64,000 nt of DNA from Desmodus rotundus (GCF_022682495.2 NC_071393.1:95159010-95223009), one strand, 5' to 3'; positions 20,861 through 32,045 are shown, numbered from the stretch's first letter. Notes: a model not told the origin generated them from the letters alone. Made by a program: numbers and translations.

Positions 20861-21300
20861 TATCAGTTTCCTTGAGCTGTTGTAACAAATTACCACAAAC
20901 GAGGTGGCCTAAAACAACAGAAATAAATCCTGTCCCAATTCTGGAGGTCAGCACTCTGAAACCAAGGTGTGGGCGAGGCCGTGCTTTCTCTGAAACCTGC
21001 AGGGCAGGGGGTTTGCTGGTGGTCTTCAATGTTCCCTGCTTAGCAGCTGCAGCGTTTCGCCTTCTGCCTTCACCATCACCTGGCGTTCTCCGTGGGCGTG
21101 TTTGCCTTTATTCACACAGCCATCTTCTTACAAGGAGGCTGGTCATGTTGGGTTAGGGGCCCAACTTACTCAAGTAGGACCTTACCCTAAAGTAAGTAAT
21201 TACATCTGCAATGACCTTATTTCCGAGGTCACATTCTGAGGTAGGGGTTAGGACTTGACATATCTTTTTTTTTTAGGGGAACACAATTCAGCCCATAATA
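20861..21300 (-). mobile_element. MLT1-type LTR (ERVL-MaLR), solo
   Basis: On the minus strand the LTR starts near TATTATGGGCTGAATTGTGT. It continues with CCTCAGAATGTGACC, a GCAGATGTAATTACTT block, GGGCCCCTAACCCAACATGA and the 3' part TTCTGTTGTTTTAGGCCACC, ending near GTTACAACAGCTCAAGGAAA. It is a solo LTR of an ancient endogenous retrovirus-like family. No viral genes remain here. Confidence 0.9.
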
Positions 21301-21309
21301 AGGAATGTG

Positions 21310-22020
21310 TCAAAACTCTGAGGGGGCTGTTCCAACTCTGAGTCAGGGAGCCAGCCAGAGACAGAGAGAAGGAACAGAGGCCTTGAGGCAACCAGGGTGG
21401 GATGAGTTCATGGCTATTTCCAATGCAAACGTCCTCTTCTAGAACTATGCTTGTCCCCACAGATTGAGAGCTGCTTGAGGCTGGGTGCCCAACAGTCGCT
21501 GGCTACCCAATGATTAAACTGCCTCTAAAAGTGTCTATTGGAAAAGTGGCTCAGCTACAGGGCCACAGGGCCACAGGGTTGCCTGGCTCTGTGGCTCCTG
21601 CTGGGCTGAAATCAGATGCAAATAAATGAGGCCCTGCCAGACCAGCTGGGAGGCTGGGGGCCTCCCAGGGTAGGAGGGCCCGAACTGGCCCCATCTGCTG
21701 TCCTGGCAGGGCTTCTGAGGGATGTCTGGGCACAGGCTACACCGATGCCAAATGACAATGCGGCCCAGCGGCCCTTCGCCCACGTATTTGCACAGCTAAT
21801 GTAATTATGCCCACAGGATGTTAACATAAAAGGAGCCACATTTGAGGTCTTATCAGCTACCCCACAAGTCCCAGATCATTGCAACAGAAAGATGTCACAC
21901 ACAATCTAAGGAGCATTCTGTCTAGAAGAGGTGGCTGCAGGGCTGGCCCTGCTGAGAAACAGAACTCTTTAGGAGCTGATTGGAGGAAGTAAAAGGTACC
22001 AGGCACCTGCTTATGGTCCC
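21310..22020. other. Unique sequence with an A/T-rich conserved-looking patch
   Basis: No repeat is recognised. The part at 21740-21930 has motif-rich composition (TGCACAGCTAATGTAATTAT, TTAACATAAAAGG, TCTTATCAGC) of the kind seen in non-coding conserved elements. Conservation cannot be measured from one sequence. Confidence 0.3.
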
Positions 22021-22024
22021 ACAC

Positions 22025-22140
22025 AGGACTCAGTCATTTATTCACTCAACAAACACATCCTGAGCAGTTTCTAGTCAGCCAAACAGTGGGGATTTAAGGA
22101 TGATGAAGAAGACACTAACACCAGCCCGAGAGAGGGAAAG
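22025..22140 (-). mobile_element. L2 3'-end fragment
   Basis: TCATTTATTCACTCAACAAA and GTTTCTAGTCAGCCAAACAG, followed by GATGATGAAGAAGACACTAA, fit the minus-strand L2 tail. Confidence 0.65.
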
Positions 22141-22194
22141 ATATGCAGAAATAGGTAAATATGCTGAAATACTCAGATAAACTAATAGGACACT

Positions 22195-22350
22195 AAACAA
22201 GGGGAAAGTAGGTGGGGATGTAAGATGAAACAGACTGGTCAGCAGTTGGGACTTGTTGAAGCCAGGGGATGGTTAGCTGAGATTCGTTATGTCATTCTTC
22301 TACTTTTTTATACATTTGAAATATGCCATAAGAAATGTTTTAAGACATAA
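22195..22350 (+). mobile_element. Old L1 3'-end fragment
   Basis: GGGGATGGTTAGCTGAGATT, TTCTACTTTTTTATACATTT and GAAATATGCCATAAGAAATG match the 3' UTR end of old L1M elements on the plus strand. Confidence 0.7.
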
Positions 22351-22534
22351 ACATGAACAGAAAAGATGCAACAGGGCACTTGGTACAGTGGGGGTAGGGG
22401 AGAGAGTGTGTGGTGGGTAATTCCCAGAGGAGGCAGAAGTCTGGGTCTAAGCTGAGAAAGGACAGGAGCCATCTTGCCTTGAGAAGCTTAGACAAAGCAA
22501 ACAGGCCTCTCTGTTATAGAAGAAGATGCAGAAG

Positions 22535-22655
22535 GAAGATGGTTTCTGGCATAACCCAGACATGAGTTCAAATCCTACCCATACATTTGGGAAAATAATA
22601 CCTACCTTACAGAGTAATTGTTGGCATTAAGGAGAGTAGTAGACAAGAAGGGGCC
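22535..22655 (+). mobile_element. MIR fragment
   Basis: CATGAGTTCAAATCCTACCC is the B-box region. It is followed by AATAATACCTACCTTACAGA. Confidence 0.7.
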
Positions 22656-22675
22656 TTGCACTAAATCAGTGATAA

Positions 22676-23066
22676 TTCCATCCACCTCTCCACCCACTGA
22701 TGCACCCATCTATCATCAGTTCTTCCATCCACCCACTAATCTATCCATCTTCATTCATTCATCATCCCTCCATCATCCATGTATCCATCCATCTACCCAT
22801 CCATCCACCCATTCATCCACCCATCAATCCATCATCCATCCACCCATTCATCCACCCATCCATCTATCCATCCATCCACCCATCCCTCATCCATCCATCT
22901 GTCCATCCATCCACCCATCCCTCATCCATCCATCTGTCCATCCATCCACCCATCCCTCATCCATCCATCTGTCCATCCACCCACTCACCCATCCATCCAT
23001 CGTCCATCCATCCACCCATCCATCCATCCATCCATCCACCCATCCATCCATCCACCCACCCATCAT
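22676..23066. repeat. (CCAT)n microsatellite with 35-bp higher-order unit
   Basis: About 390 bp of CATC/CCAC tetramers. Between 22868 and 22972 three identical 35-bp units follow head to tail (22868-22902, 22903-22937, 22938-22972), each ending CCATCTGT. The tetramer has few stops in any frame, so three long overlapping Pro/Ser/Ile/His-repeat frames result; they are not genes. Confidence 0.95.
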
Positions 23067-23069
23067 AAC

Positions 23070-24020
23070 ACTGCATTCTCTCTGTGCTGCACTCTACACT
23101 GTGAACTCCTTCAAGGCAGAATGCGGTGGTGTACACCTTCATATCACTGATGCCACACACAGGGCCAATGTCCCAAAAGTGCCCCATGATTTTCTTCACA
23201 AGAGTAAATGGGTGATGGAAAATTCTCTACGTCTGTATTAGGGGGCCACTTGTTTTTAGAATTAAACTGGAGGATGAAAAAAATGGAGTGGTAGTGTGTT
23301 AACTGAGAGCCTTGGGTTCATATAATGTGGAACTGGAGTAAATTCTTAACAGCGGTACTCTGCAGAGGGAAGAGTCTTGATTATGAAGCCCAAACAGTAC
23401 AAGATGAGAAAGCATATCCACCAGGACAGTCTGGGTCGTGATGCTATAACAACTCCCAAAACCTAAGAGGATCCACATAGCAAAGAGTCATATTTTGCTC
23501 AGATTTCACTTTGGGTCCAGGCAGCTTTCCAGGGTGGCTGGCCCTCCTGCGGTCAGCAGTCCCAGAAGCTCCCATTTTGTCTCAACATGAGGCTTCCGTG
23601 TCTACTGCAGAGGAGAGCACCCCGCCCCCAATACCTTCCCCTCTCTTATCTGTGCCTGGAGTCTGGGGCTGCAGACCCCAGCAGGGCTTTTGTACAAGGA
23701 GACAGTGGAGGGATGGGGAGCCTGCTGCTGCCTACTTGTCACTCAAGGCACTTTCCCAGGGGCCACCCTCCCATCCTACGACTTGAACCTCCTCTGATTC
23801 AGGGCCCGGTGACTGGGCATCTCAGCCTCACCATTTGTAGCGGAGATATTAATACCCACCAATGTCCCTGTGCTCTACCGTATTTACTAGTGGCCAGGAG
23901 GGGCCACGAGACTAGTCGTGGCCAGTGGGCTGTGAGGGGAACGACATGTGTCACCTCTGACTGAAGCATAGAAGGACACATGTGATTCTGGCACCTACTC
24001 TGGCTCCCTCGTTCCCTAAC
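23070..24020. other. Mostly unrecognised; possible old LTR at the left
   Basis: The segment 23425-23600 (CAGTCTGGGTCGTGATGCTA, TCATATTTTGCTCAGATTTC, TCCAGGGTGGCTGGCCCTCC) has the feel of a degenerate LTR on the plus strand, but I cannot assign it. The remainder shows no repeat or exon. Confidence 0.3.
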
Positions 24021-24029
24021 AGTAGCGCT

Positions 24030-24190
24030 TCACGTGGGCACAGTGCTTTACAGTCTGCAAAGCACTTTCCCCACCGTGACCTCATTTGAGCCTTACTGCA
24101 ACCTTGTGCGAGAAGGGTTTTCACAGTTATGGCAACCGAGGCTCAAAGAGGTGAGGAGACCTGCTCCAGGTCCCAGGGCGGCTAAGCATC
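24030..24190 (-). mobile_element. MIR-type SINE
   Basis: AGTGCTTTACAGTCTGCAAA, GACCTCATTTGAGCCTTACT and CAACCGAGGCTCAAAGAGGT match a minus-strand MIR/MIRb tail and core. Confidence 0.7.
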
Positions 24191-24199
24191 AGGGAGCTG

Positions 24200-24740
24200 T
24201 CTCTCCATTCCCTTTTTTGCCTTATTTTGGTCTTCCCCTTCCCTCCAGGTTGCCTCCTATCCCCCCACCCCCCTCAGACACATATCCACCATCCCAAATA
24301 ACCAAATATCCCAGGCTATCTTTGGAAGCTCTTAATCTCACAGAGGGGATCCCACCCAGGCTCAGAAAGTCCTACTTCCAGGTGGGCATCAGCCTGCAGT
24401 GCATAGGTCTCAGCGTGGACTTGATGGCCAGGCTTTCTCGAGAGCTCTGCTGAAGCAGATGTGGGAGGACAGACAACCTCTTTGGACTGGCATTGCTAGG
24501 CATCCTGCAGATCATCTGTAGGTGCTGTGAGCAGAAGGTCTCTGCTCCTGGCTAAGGCTTCTCACAGGGGCTTCAGTTTGAGTGTCAGGGTTGTGGGGCT
24601 TCCTTGTCTGCTTTGCTCCTAAGGGATTTGCTCATCTGTAGTGCACACCATGCCCATGTCTAAAGAGAAAGCTGGGAGCAGCAGGGAAGAGAGATGCTAA
24701 TGGGCAGCCCTTCACCCTCACCCCCGCCCAGGTTGGCTTT
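24200..24740. other. Unique sequence, nothing recognised
   Basis: Pyrimidine-rich at the left (24215-24290), otherwise without a recognised repeat or exon. Confidence 0.4.
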
Positions 24741-24754
24741 GCCGACACATGCCT

Positions 24755-24900
24755 GAGGCATTGGCTGGCCTCCATTTCTTGGCCTAGGCTGTTCCCTGTA
24801 CCAGAAATACCTTTCCCTCACCTCTGCCTAGTCGGCTCTGCCCAGAGCTCACCTATGTACAATCAGTTAACTCCATGTCCTGCTCCCTACTGTCACCTGT
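24755..24900 (+). mobile_element. L2 fragment
   Basis: GGCCTAGGCTGTTCCCTGTA, CAGAAATACCTTTCCCTCAC and CCATGTCCTGCTCCCTACTG follow the plus-strand L2 3' order. Confidence 0.6.
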
Positions 24901-24904
24901 CGGG

Positions 24905-25255
24905 AAGGGAAAAGAACAAGGCAGGGAGGACCTTCTTCCCCAGGTCCTCTCTGCAGCTGATGGGGTATCATCAGCGAATGCACTAAGTCAATAAATGTGG
25001 ATTTCAGCCCGTTACAGGGAGATCATTTGACTTTGACTCATCAGATTCCAACATGCTGGGTCCAAAGGGAGCCTCACGGGGCATTGTGCTGACCCTGTGC
25101 CCTTCGAGAGAGGGACCTGGGAGGCTAAAACCATATCTGCACAGGAAGGAGTCAGCTAGCTCCTCTCCCAATGCCTGCTGTTTAGAAGAGGCACTTAAAC
25201 GGCTGTTGTGCAGTTGTTTCTAACATGGCATAACGGAGTCTTTTACTTTTTCAAC
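24905..25255. other. Unique sequence, nothing recognised
   Basis: No repeat or exon recognised. Confidence 0.4.
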
Positions 25256-25259
25256 AGAC

Positions 25260-25510
25260 AGGGCTGGGTTTGAACCCCACCTCTGCGCTTTCCTAATTGC
25301 ATGACCTTGAGTCAGTTACTGTACATCTTTGAGCCTGGTTCCTCCACCATTTGCTAGCCAGGCAAATTATTTATCTCCTCTGAGCCTTGGTTTCCCCACC
25401 TGCAAAATGAACTGATCCTACCCTCCTCATGGGCTGCTTTTAAGGGTCAAGTGAAATCTGGGCGCACACGCGTGCACGCACACAGCACTGGGGCATAATG
25501 AACACCGGCT
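25260..25510 (+). mobile_element. MIR, possibly two merged copies
   Basis: GGGTTTGAACCCCACCTCTG and TGCATGACCTTGAGTCAGTT give one MIR core. The downstream hallmark appears twice: TTTGAGCCTGGTTCCTCCAC at about 25330, then CTCTGAGCCTTGGTTTCCCC at 25379. This suggests a second MIR or a local duplication. Confidence 0.75.
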
Positions 25511-25519
25511 CCCCCGTCT

Positions 25520-26440
25520 TTATTCTGACCTATCAACGGCCTACTTCACTCTACAAAGAATAACATCCAGTATCAAGAATAGACAGCTTCAGTTCCTTCC
25601 ACATCTTCTTTGCTAGCCCATGACCCTATCCAAACCACCAGTAAAGCTGTTAGGAAGATGAGAACAAAGGATCTGACAGCAGGTGGGAAACCCAGGGAGT
25701 CTGGGCAGAGCAGGACTCCAGAGATGCCTGCAGGGCATCCTCGGGACTGAGGCTGAGGTGGCTCCTCTGCCTATTAGCTCTCCAGTGGGGCTGTGGAGAC
25801 CTGAAGTAGCAGGTCCCACGCTGGGCCCAGGGAGGGATGAGTAGAGCCTGCGGAGACATAAAGGCATCTCCCCAGGAGGAGTGTTTGTTTTCCTGCATGT
25901 CCATGGAGCAGGCTCAGAGGGGTGGGGATCAGCAGGGCTGAGGGGAAGCTTTGTGGCTCTAAGTTCCCAGATCCTGCATGATGTTGCCAAGGGGGTGCCC
26001 TTCTCTAGGAAGTTCAAAGGAAAGAAGAGACAGTCATCTGTGTGGATTTCAACAAGACAGAGATGGCTTTCCTCTGCATCCCAGGGCTCTGCTGGGTGTT
26101 GAGGCCATGGGAGCATGGCCAAGTCTACTTCTGAGACTCGGCACCCAACCTCCCCACTCCCTACCTCCCAGTTCACTGTGACAATCCAAAGACATGGCCT
26201 GTGGAAACACGTGTGGGCTGGACCACTGTCGCTCAGCCCCCGGCCTATGCTGGATGGCTAACTGAACCTCCTACCCACGCTGCCACCTGGTGAGGGGAAG
26301 GCTTGGCCATCCTGGGGCCCCAGATGGGTGAGTGAGACCATGGGAGGCTGACTTGCCCCACAAGTGATATTGGAAGTTCTACATGGCACCAGAACTAACA
26401 AGCCCTAATTTCTATCACCCGTGAAAGCTTGCCGGGGCTC
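25520..26440. other. Unique sequence with a 187-codon chance frame
   Basis: The longest minus-strand frame (25613-26176) has Pro/Leu/Ser-rich composition, no motif and no splice context, and is overlapped by plus-strand frames. No repeat is recognised. Confidence 0.45.
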
Positions 26441-26449
26441 TGGGCTGAG

Positions 26450-26560
26450 CTTTCTACAGGCCTTACCCACTTTGGACCTCAAAACAGCCCTGTGAGGAGC
26501 ACTTCTCATTACCCCATCGCATGGCTAGGAAAACCAAGGCGCTCTCTCTCCTCTCAGAAG
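26450..26560 (-). mobile_element. Degenerate MIR fragment
   Basis: TGGACCTCAAAACAGCCCTG, AGGAGCACTTCTCATTACCC and GGCTAGGAAAACCAAGGCGC resemble the minus-strand MIR tail. Confidence 0.5.
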
Positions 26561-26569
26561 AGACCATAG

Positions 26570-27520
26570 AGGTGCTTCTTGTTATAGGAAAGAAGGGCTA
26601 CAGAAAAGAGCTGAAGGTCAGCTGGGTGGGGGGTTGGATTTCAGGGGGAGGCAGCCCTGGTGCCCAGAACTGCATGCTTCACTATCCACAGGCTCACCCC
26701 AAAAAACAGGGGCATAAGCCAGGGTCAAGGGTCACCCCTTCCTTTGGAACTGTTAAGTTTTAACTTCTGGGAAAGTTGTTATTTTTTTCCTAGACTGGCC
26801 ACAAATCACACCAAGATACACTTATTTTGAGGAAGGAGGAAATTTATTTCCCATTATCTTCCTCATCATAGAAGATGGCGGTACTCTGGGTCCCAACTCT
26901 GGATTTGAAATTGTGTTGTCCCTGGGACCTTTGGGCCAGGCAATGGGTTGAGGGAGAGGTGACAAAGGAAAAGGGATGGTGAGTTCTTAGCTCTAATTTA
27001 CCAATGACAATTAGCCTCCTAAGACGGCTAACCTTCCAACCTTTTGCTGCCTTCACTGGGGGAACTTCTGACATTTAGAATCTGCAAGCCCAGTGCTGCC
27101 GTGGGAGAGGCAATGTTTTTTTAATGGGGACTCAGAGCCTGTGGATGTGCCCCCCCATGTCATTTACATACTTTATAGGGCATAGGTCAAGCTGCATTTT
27201 AACAGGTTTGGTAGCTGTGGGAATTATTATGCATGAGGTTTCTAGATGTAGCTGATTTCGCATCCTTACACCCTTTCTCTGCCCTGGTTCCTGCCAGGAA
27301 GCATAGGTGCAGAGGACAGCTCAGGGCTGGGACGGACCCGAAGGATTCGCTCTCCCGTAATCTAAGGAACTTAGAGCTCGGGGTCCTTTCCCTAACTGCC
27401 TTCTGATCAAGAACCCACCCTCCTCCCAGGGCAGGTTGTGTCTTCTAGCGGTTAATGTGTCCAGCTCACTGCCTGTGGACATTGTGATGGGCTTCCTTAA
27501 GCCCAGCCAGGAGCCTCTCT
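26570..27520. other. Unique sequence, nothing recognised
   Basis: No repeat or exon identified. An A/T-rich patch with GGGAATTATTATGCATGAGG at about 27220 could be regulatory, but only comparison across species would show it. Confidence 0.35.
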
Positions 27521-27524
27521 GATT

Positions 27525-27582
27525 CTTTCATCCATCTGTCTGTCTACCCATCTATCTGTCCATCTATCCTCCATTTATTCAT
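27525..27582. repeat. Degenerate (CATC/ATCT)n microsatellite
   Basis: CATCCATCTGTCTGTCTACC and CATCTATCTGTCCATCTATC form an imperfect tetramer repeat directly left of the L2 3' end. Confidence 0.8.
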
Positions 27583-28225
27583 TTAAGTAGCTAACATTTA
27601 TCAAGGACTTATTATATGCTGGGCACTGCTCCAGGCAATGGGGGTGCAGCACAGAAGAGGACAGACCCAGCCCCGTCCTTATGGAGCCTACATTCTAGTA
27701 GATAAGACAGAGGATATACAAAATAACTACGTACACTATGTGGACTATCAAACGTGACGTGAGCTTGGGAGAAAAATACAGCAGAGAAGGCGAAGAGAGT
27801 GTCAGGGTGGGGGGTGGGAGATTTGTACTTTTAATATGGAGGTCAGGAAAAGCCTCATCAAGCAGCCAGTTAAGCAAAGACCTGGAGCAGTGAGAAGTGA
27901 GCCATATGGAGGCAGGGGGTGCAGCCAGGGCAAAGGCCCTGAGGTTCCCAAGAGTGACCTGCCACATGCAGGTGACAGCAAGGAGGTCAGTGTGGCTGGA
28001 GATGCGTGAGCAGAGCAGAGAAGGTAGGCAAGGACCGTGCAGGGCCTTAGCTGCCTCCAACGGGGCTTTGGAGTTTTGAGTGTCATCGGGAGCCACCAGA
28101 GGAATGGCAGGAGCTGACCAGCGCTTGAAAGGGCCCACTCTGGCAGCTGTGTGATGTTAGGGGGTCAGAGAGACAGGGCGGAGGGCCATTAGGAAGCTAT
28201 AATCCAGGTAAGAGGTCCATAGGGC
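27583..28225 (-). mobile_element. L2 LINE, about 640 bp of 3' region
   Basis: The minus-strand order is good from the tail (ACATTTATCAAGGACTTATT, GCTGGGCACTGCTCCAGGCA) through ATGGAGCCTACATTCTAGTA, GGGCAAAGGCCCTGAGGTTC, GGAGGTCAGTGTGGCTGGAG and GTGCAGGGCCTTAGCTG to CCACTCTGGCAGCTGTGTGA. It is the longest L2 copy in the window. No intact reading frame remains. Confidence 0.88.
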
Positions 28226-28229
28226 TGCC

Positions 28230-28545
28230 TGGAGAAAGTGGGTCCACAAACTCTCCCCAGTGAGGGGCCCATCCTGACCATCGGGAAGCTCTCCAGCATG
28301 TGCTGGGGCTCAGTGGGATTTCCAGGCTGTTTCAGAGGCTGGCGCTGCCTTCTGGGGGCTTAAAACCTATTTTGAGGTGAGAAGCTGCCTATGTTAAGTC
28401 AGAATTCACCTTACCCTGCAGCATTTGCTGCGAGCTCTCCCCAGGGGAATCACCGAGGGCCTCTGGTTCCAAGGGCCTCAGGCATCTTTCCCTGACAGGC
28501 AGGGCTCCTGAAGGATAACAACTACAACAAACCCTGTGCCTCCCG
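28230..28545. other. Unique sequence, nothing recognised
   Basis: No repeat or exon recognised. Confidence 0.4.
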
Positions 28546-28549
28546 GCAT

Positions 28550-28695
28550 TTTAATACTCACAAAGTACTTCCACTTGCTTCATCTCATACACTCCTCACA
28601 AAAACCCTATAAGTCAGGTCCTATTATTTTGTTACTGTGATTGTTCCCACTTTGCAGATGAAGAAACTGAGGGCTCAGCAGGAAGAGCAGAAAGA
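28550..28695 (-). mobile_element. MIR SINE
   Basis: ACTCCTCACAAAAACCCTAT, CCCACTTTGCAGATGAAGAA and ACTGAGGGCTCAGCAGGAAG match the 3' half of minus-strand MIR. Confidence 0.8.
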
Positions 28696-28699
28696 GAAG

Positions 28700-29925
28700 A
28701 CAGAGCAGAAAGGCTGGGAGATGAGTGTGGAGTGGGGAGGGGCTGGGACCAGGCCCTGGAGGGTCCTGAGCCTCACTGCCTTCCACCTTCCATGCCGGAT
28801 GAGCCCCTTCTCCCTACAGAGGCTGGGATGGAAAGCAGGAAAAAAGGAGGTTTTTCCTCTGGCCACGGACCCCTGGACTTTCGGAAGGTGACTCTGAGAC
28901 CTGACCCAGATAAGACCTGCTAGGCCCAAGACCCTCTTTCCCACAGAGGAATGTGGCTCGACTCCATTCAGGAGAAGAAGGTATAGGAGACAAGGGTTGC
29001 TCATTCTTTATCAGCCTTCTCACAAAGGGTTCTTCATGCCTGGTCCAGCACAGGAGGGAGTTTGGCCTGCCTTCCTTGGGTTTGCCATGTCCCAGAGTTG
29101 TTGAATGAAGGCTAAGGGCAGCCATTTAGCCCTCAGGGGCGGGAGTCTCTGAGGCAGGGCTCTGCAACTTTCCTGGCTGACCAGTGCTTAGAGCTCCGAG
29201 GGAGGGAGGAAGCAACAGGCAAGTGATCACTGGTTATGAAGGGCCACCTGTGGCCCTCTCTGGCACCTGCCTGCTCAGTCACTCACTGGGACTAGAGTGA
29301 GGGAGGGTGCCGTGCACTCTAGTGGAACTTCCTCGGAAACTTGAGCCCACATTTATAATAGATTTATAAGAACTGTGTGGACATGTTTGCTTTCTTTTAG
29401 CCCTTCATAAGTGATGCCATTACGGCGGCCATAACTCTTATTTATTCCATCAGCAGGCTGCTGGCAACTGCACAAAAATAGGTTTGGAGAATTTATCTTA
29501 TACATGCATCATGAGGAGGCAACAAAGGCGCACAGGTGAGATTTATGTGGGTGGGGGTGGGGGGCGAGCATCCATCACCCCACTTTCGCATTAACGCTGC
29601 TCTGCAAAGAGGGCCATTATCCTTCTTAATCACAGCCAAGTAATTGTTTAAACTTCCCCCCTGCAACAGGCTCATCTCTCCTCCTTGCTCTGCAGACGGG
29701 CTGTGCAGAGGGTCTTGGGGACAGGGCAAGTGCTCAGGGAACAGCAGAATCCATGGTCAGTCAGTGGTTCTCCTTCTTCCCCTAAAGGGAAGGTGTGAGC
29801 CAAAGTTGGGGCATTCCACAGAGGCGATGCTTGGTTGTTTGAGAAGAGGTATGTTTTGTGCGTTGAAAGAACCCTCAAAAGTACACAGAGGTCCCCCTCT
29901 CCAAACACACCACCCTCGTTCCTGG
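28700..29925. other. Unique sequence; A/T-rich element-like patch at 29340-29660
   Basis: No repeat is recognised. The part at 29340-29660 is motif-rich (CATTTATAATAGATTTATAA, GCCATAACTCTTATTTATTC, TTAATCACAGCCAAGTAATT) and free of repeats, as is typical of conserved non-coding elements. Function is not shown. Confidence 0.35.
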
Positions 29926-29929
29926 TCCA

Positions 29930-30050
29930 CACCATTGGCTGTGCTACTCCTGCTCGCAATGCCTTTGCTCCCTCCTAGCTCTCCTAAGCCTGCCCCTTCC
30001 TCAAAGCCTAGGTCATGCCTCCTTCTCAGCACTTCCCTTGGCTTCTAGCA
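29930..30050 (+). mobile_element. L2 fragment
   Basis: GTGCTACTCCTGCTCGCAAT, GCCTTTGCTCCCTCCTAGCT and CTTCCTCAAAGCCTAGGTCA are L2-like. A short MIR-like stretch (GGGTTCCTTATCTTTCAAGT) follows at about 30130-30200. Confidence 0.5.
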
Positions 30051-30255
30051 GAGAGGGGTAGGACCATGCACCCCGAGCTGGTGAGGGGCCCAGTCCCAAC
30101 TTCTCATTAACCAGGGCTTTCCTCCCCGGGACTGGGGTTCCTTATCTTTCAAGTGGGAGGCTGCCCCAGGGGGCTTCTAGGGCCTTCCCAGCACTGAGCT
30201 TTACTGACTGTCCCCGTCCTCACTGGCCCTCCCACTGCCGAACTGCTAACCCTCT

Positions 30256-30405
30256 TTAGAGGGTCCTCATCACTGGCTGCCCATTGGAATCCCCAGGGAA
30301 TTTAAAAAAGAACCCACCAAATAAATCAGAATCTGGGGCGGGGCTGGGTATCAGTGTTTTTAATGCCTACATGATTCCAATATCCAGCCAGAGTTGGGAT
30401 AACCC
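30256..30405 (-). mobile_element. MER5-type hAT-Charlie element, truncated
   Basis: CTGCCCATTGGAATCCCCAG, AAATCAGAATCTGGGGCGGG and TATCAGTGTTTTTAATGCCT give the minus-strand MER5A order. Confidence 0.75.
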
Positions 30406-30444
30406 CTTGGGATCTGGACAAACCAATTTATAATTATTGCAGCA

Positions 30445-30685
30445 AATGCTAAGTAGATGGATAGATATATAGGTAGACTGGTGGACAGGTAGGGGAGTGG
30501 AGGGATAGATGAATGCAAATAGATGAAGAATGGATGGAAGATGGACGAAGGAATGAATGGGTGAATGGAGAAATGGGTAAATGAATGGGTGAATGAGCAG
30601 ATGGGTAGATGAGTGCACAAATGGTAGGTGAGTGGGTGGAAGAATGGTGGGTAAATAGGTGAATTGGGTGAATGACAAATGGATA
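30445..30685. repeat. Degenerate (ATGG/GAATG)n repeat
   Basis: About 240 bp of imperfect ATGG, GATG and GAATGGGT units. Two overlapping minus-strand Pro/Ser/His-repeat frames here come from the repeat. Confidence 0.9.
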
Positions 30686-30689
30686 CTTC

Positions 30690-31565
30690 CTTGCAATTGT
30701 TTGCTACTTTTCATTGGGTTGACCTTGTGTTTTCCTCAAGACCATGAGCTTTCTTACGACAAGGATTTTTGACATCCTTCATGTTCTCCCGCAAGGCGCT
30801 CAACAAAAAGCCAGACAGAACAAGCTCTCAAAGGAATCCTTGCACGTAAAAACCACTAAACTGGGAGGTGGGGGTTAAGTATTGCCTCCTTCATTCATTT
30901 CAACTTTAGTCAAGTCAACCTGCCTTAGATTTCCCACAGTGTTAGTAACAAGCACAACAATCTAACAGTAATAGTAACCTTTGACGCCTGCCAAGGTCAA
31001 GTGGCTTAGATAAATTTTAAAGTGTAATATTCACGGGGAATGCTATTATTATTATACTTATTATTTAGGTCTCCAACCCAACAACAGTGTCCCCAACTTC
31101 TTTTTCACTGCTGGTGGTCAGTGGCCATACTGCCTTTGGTGGTGTTTTGTTTGCTACCCTCAGAGCCGAGGCCCCCACTAATGGACATATGGGCCCAGAT
31201 ATACTGGGAGCCTTTCAAACCTGACACGGACCCCTCTCTATTCTCAGCGGGGAAGTGGGGGGCAAGGACTCAGCTACCCTGGCATCTCTGCTCTCCACCT
31301 GAGGCCTTTGCCTCTTTCTCTCCAGCTCTGCCCTCCTGGCCAGTGTCCACTCCCCTTGGGTCCTCAGCTTCCAGCTCTGCTCAGTTCCCAGCACCCAGCC
31401 TGGGCCCTGTCTGCAAGGGCCTGCAGATGGGCTAATGCAGCAGCTCCTAACCATTCCTGCCCACCAGATCGAAGTCCGTCCTGGCTCTAGTTACCGTGGG
31501 TCCTCAACACGCAAAGCCGACCAGGCGCCCTACTGGTTTAAATCTTCTTTGGGCTCCTCTGCGAT
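30690..31565. other. Unique sequence, nothing recognised
   Basis: A short ATT repeat occurs at 31044-31065. A 131-codon frame at 31040-31435 lacks any motif and is overlapped on the minus strand. No exon is called. Confidence 0.4.
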
Positions 31566-31574
31566 GGCCCCGTA

Positions 31575-31790
31575 GATAGCCTGATGCTTACAAGCCCTTC
31601 CAGCTCTCGCTCCCCCTGACCTCCACCAAGCCTACCCTCCCTCCACAAGGACTTCACATTTCCCAGACCGGCTGGGCCTCCACCTCCAGGCCTTTGCACG
31701 CGCTGTTCCCATTGCCTGGAATGCCCTTCTCCGCTCCAGCCTCTTCACCTGCCAAACTTGAAATGAGTCCTTAAACGTCAGCTCCAGGGC
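31575..31790 (+). mobile_element. L2 fragment
   Basis: AGGCCTTTGCACGCGCTGTT, CCCATTGCCTGGAATGCCCT and CTCTTCACCTGCCAAACTTG are highly typical L2 blocks. Confidence 0.85.
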
Positions 31791-32045
31791 AACTAGATGA
31801 AGGTTTTCTCTGTGGGCCTGGGCAGTGGCGAGTCAGCGAGCAAATGAACACACGAGCTTTAGGTGTGCTCTTTTCAAAAATCTCAGCAGAAGGAAACCCA
31901 AGTAATTAGGGCTTCACTTACTTTATGTCTTCATTTTAAACACACCATCATTGAGGGGTGCTCTTAAATAGAGAACTACCTTAGGAGATTTGATGAAGGC
32001 CTCAAACTGGAGGTGTAGCCAGATTTATGGGGGTGGGCAAGTGGA

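Noticed and set aside
20861..21300. Endogenous retrovirus with coding genes
   Set aside because: Only a solo MLT1-type LTR is present. No gag, pol or env-like frames occur nearby; the same holds for 38010-38445.
22676..23066. CRISPR-like array
   Set aside because: The repeats are contiguous with no unique spacers, and the setting is a mammalian nuclear genome.
22618..23241. Three overlapping plus-strand frames of 122-207 codons rich in Pro, Ser, Ile and His
   Set aside because: They are translations of the (CCAT)n array, which lacks stops in several frames at once. No start context, homology or non-repeat domain supports a protein.
25613..26176. 187-codon minus-strand frame
   Set aside because: Low-complexity composition, no protein motif, no splice signals of note, and overlapped by plus-strand frames. 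GC-rich DNA yields such frames by chance.
30360..30714. Two minus-strand Pro/Ser/His-repeat frames
   Set aside because: They come from the degenerate ATGG repeat at 30445-30685.
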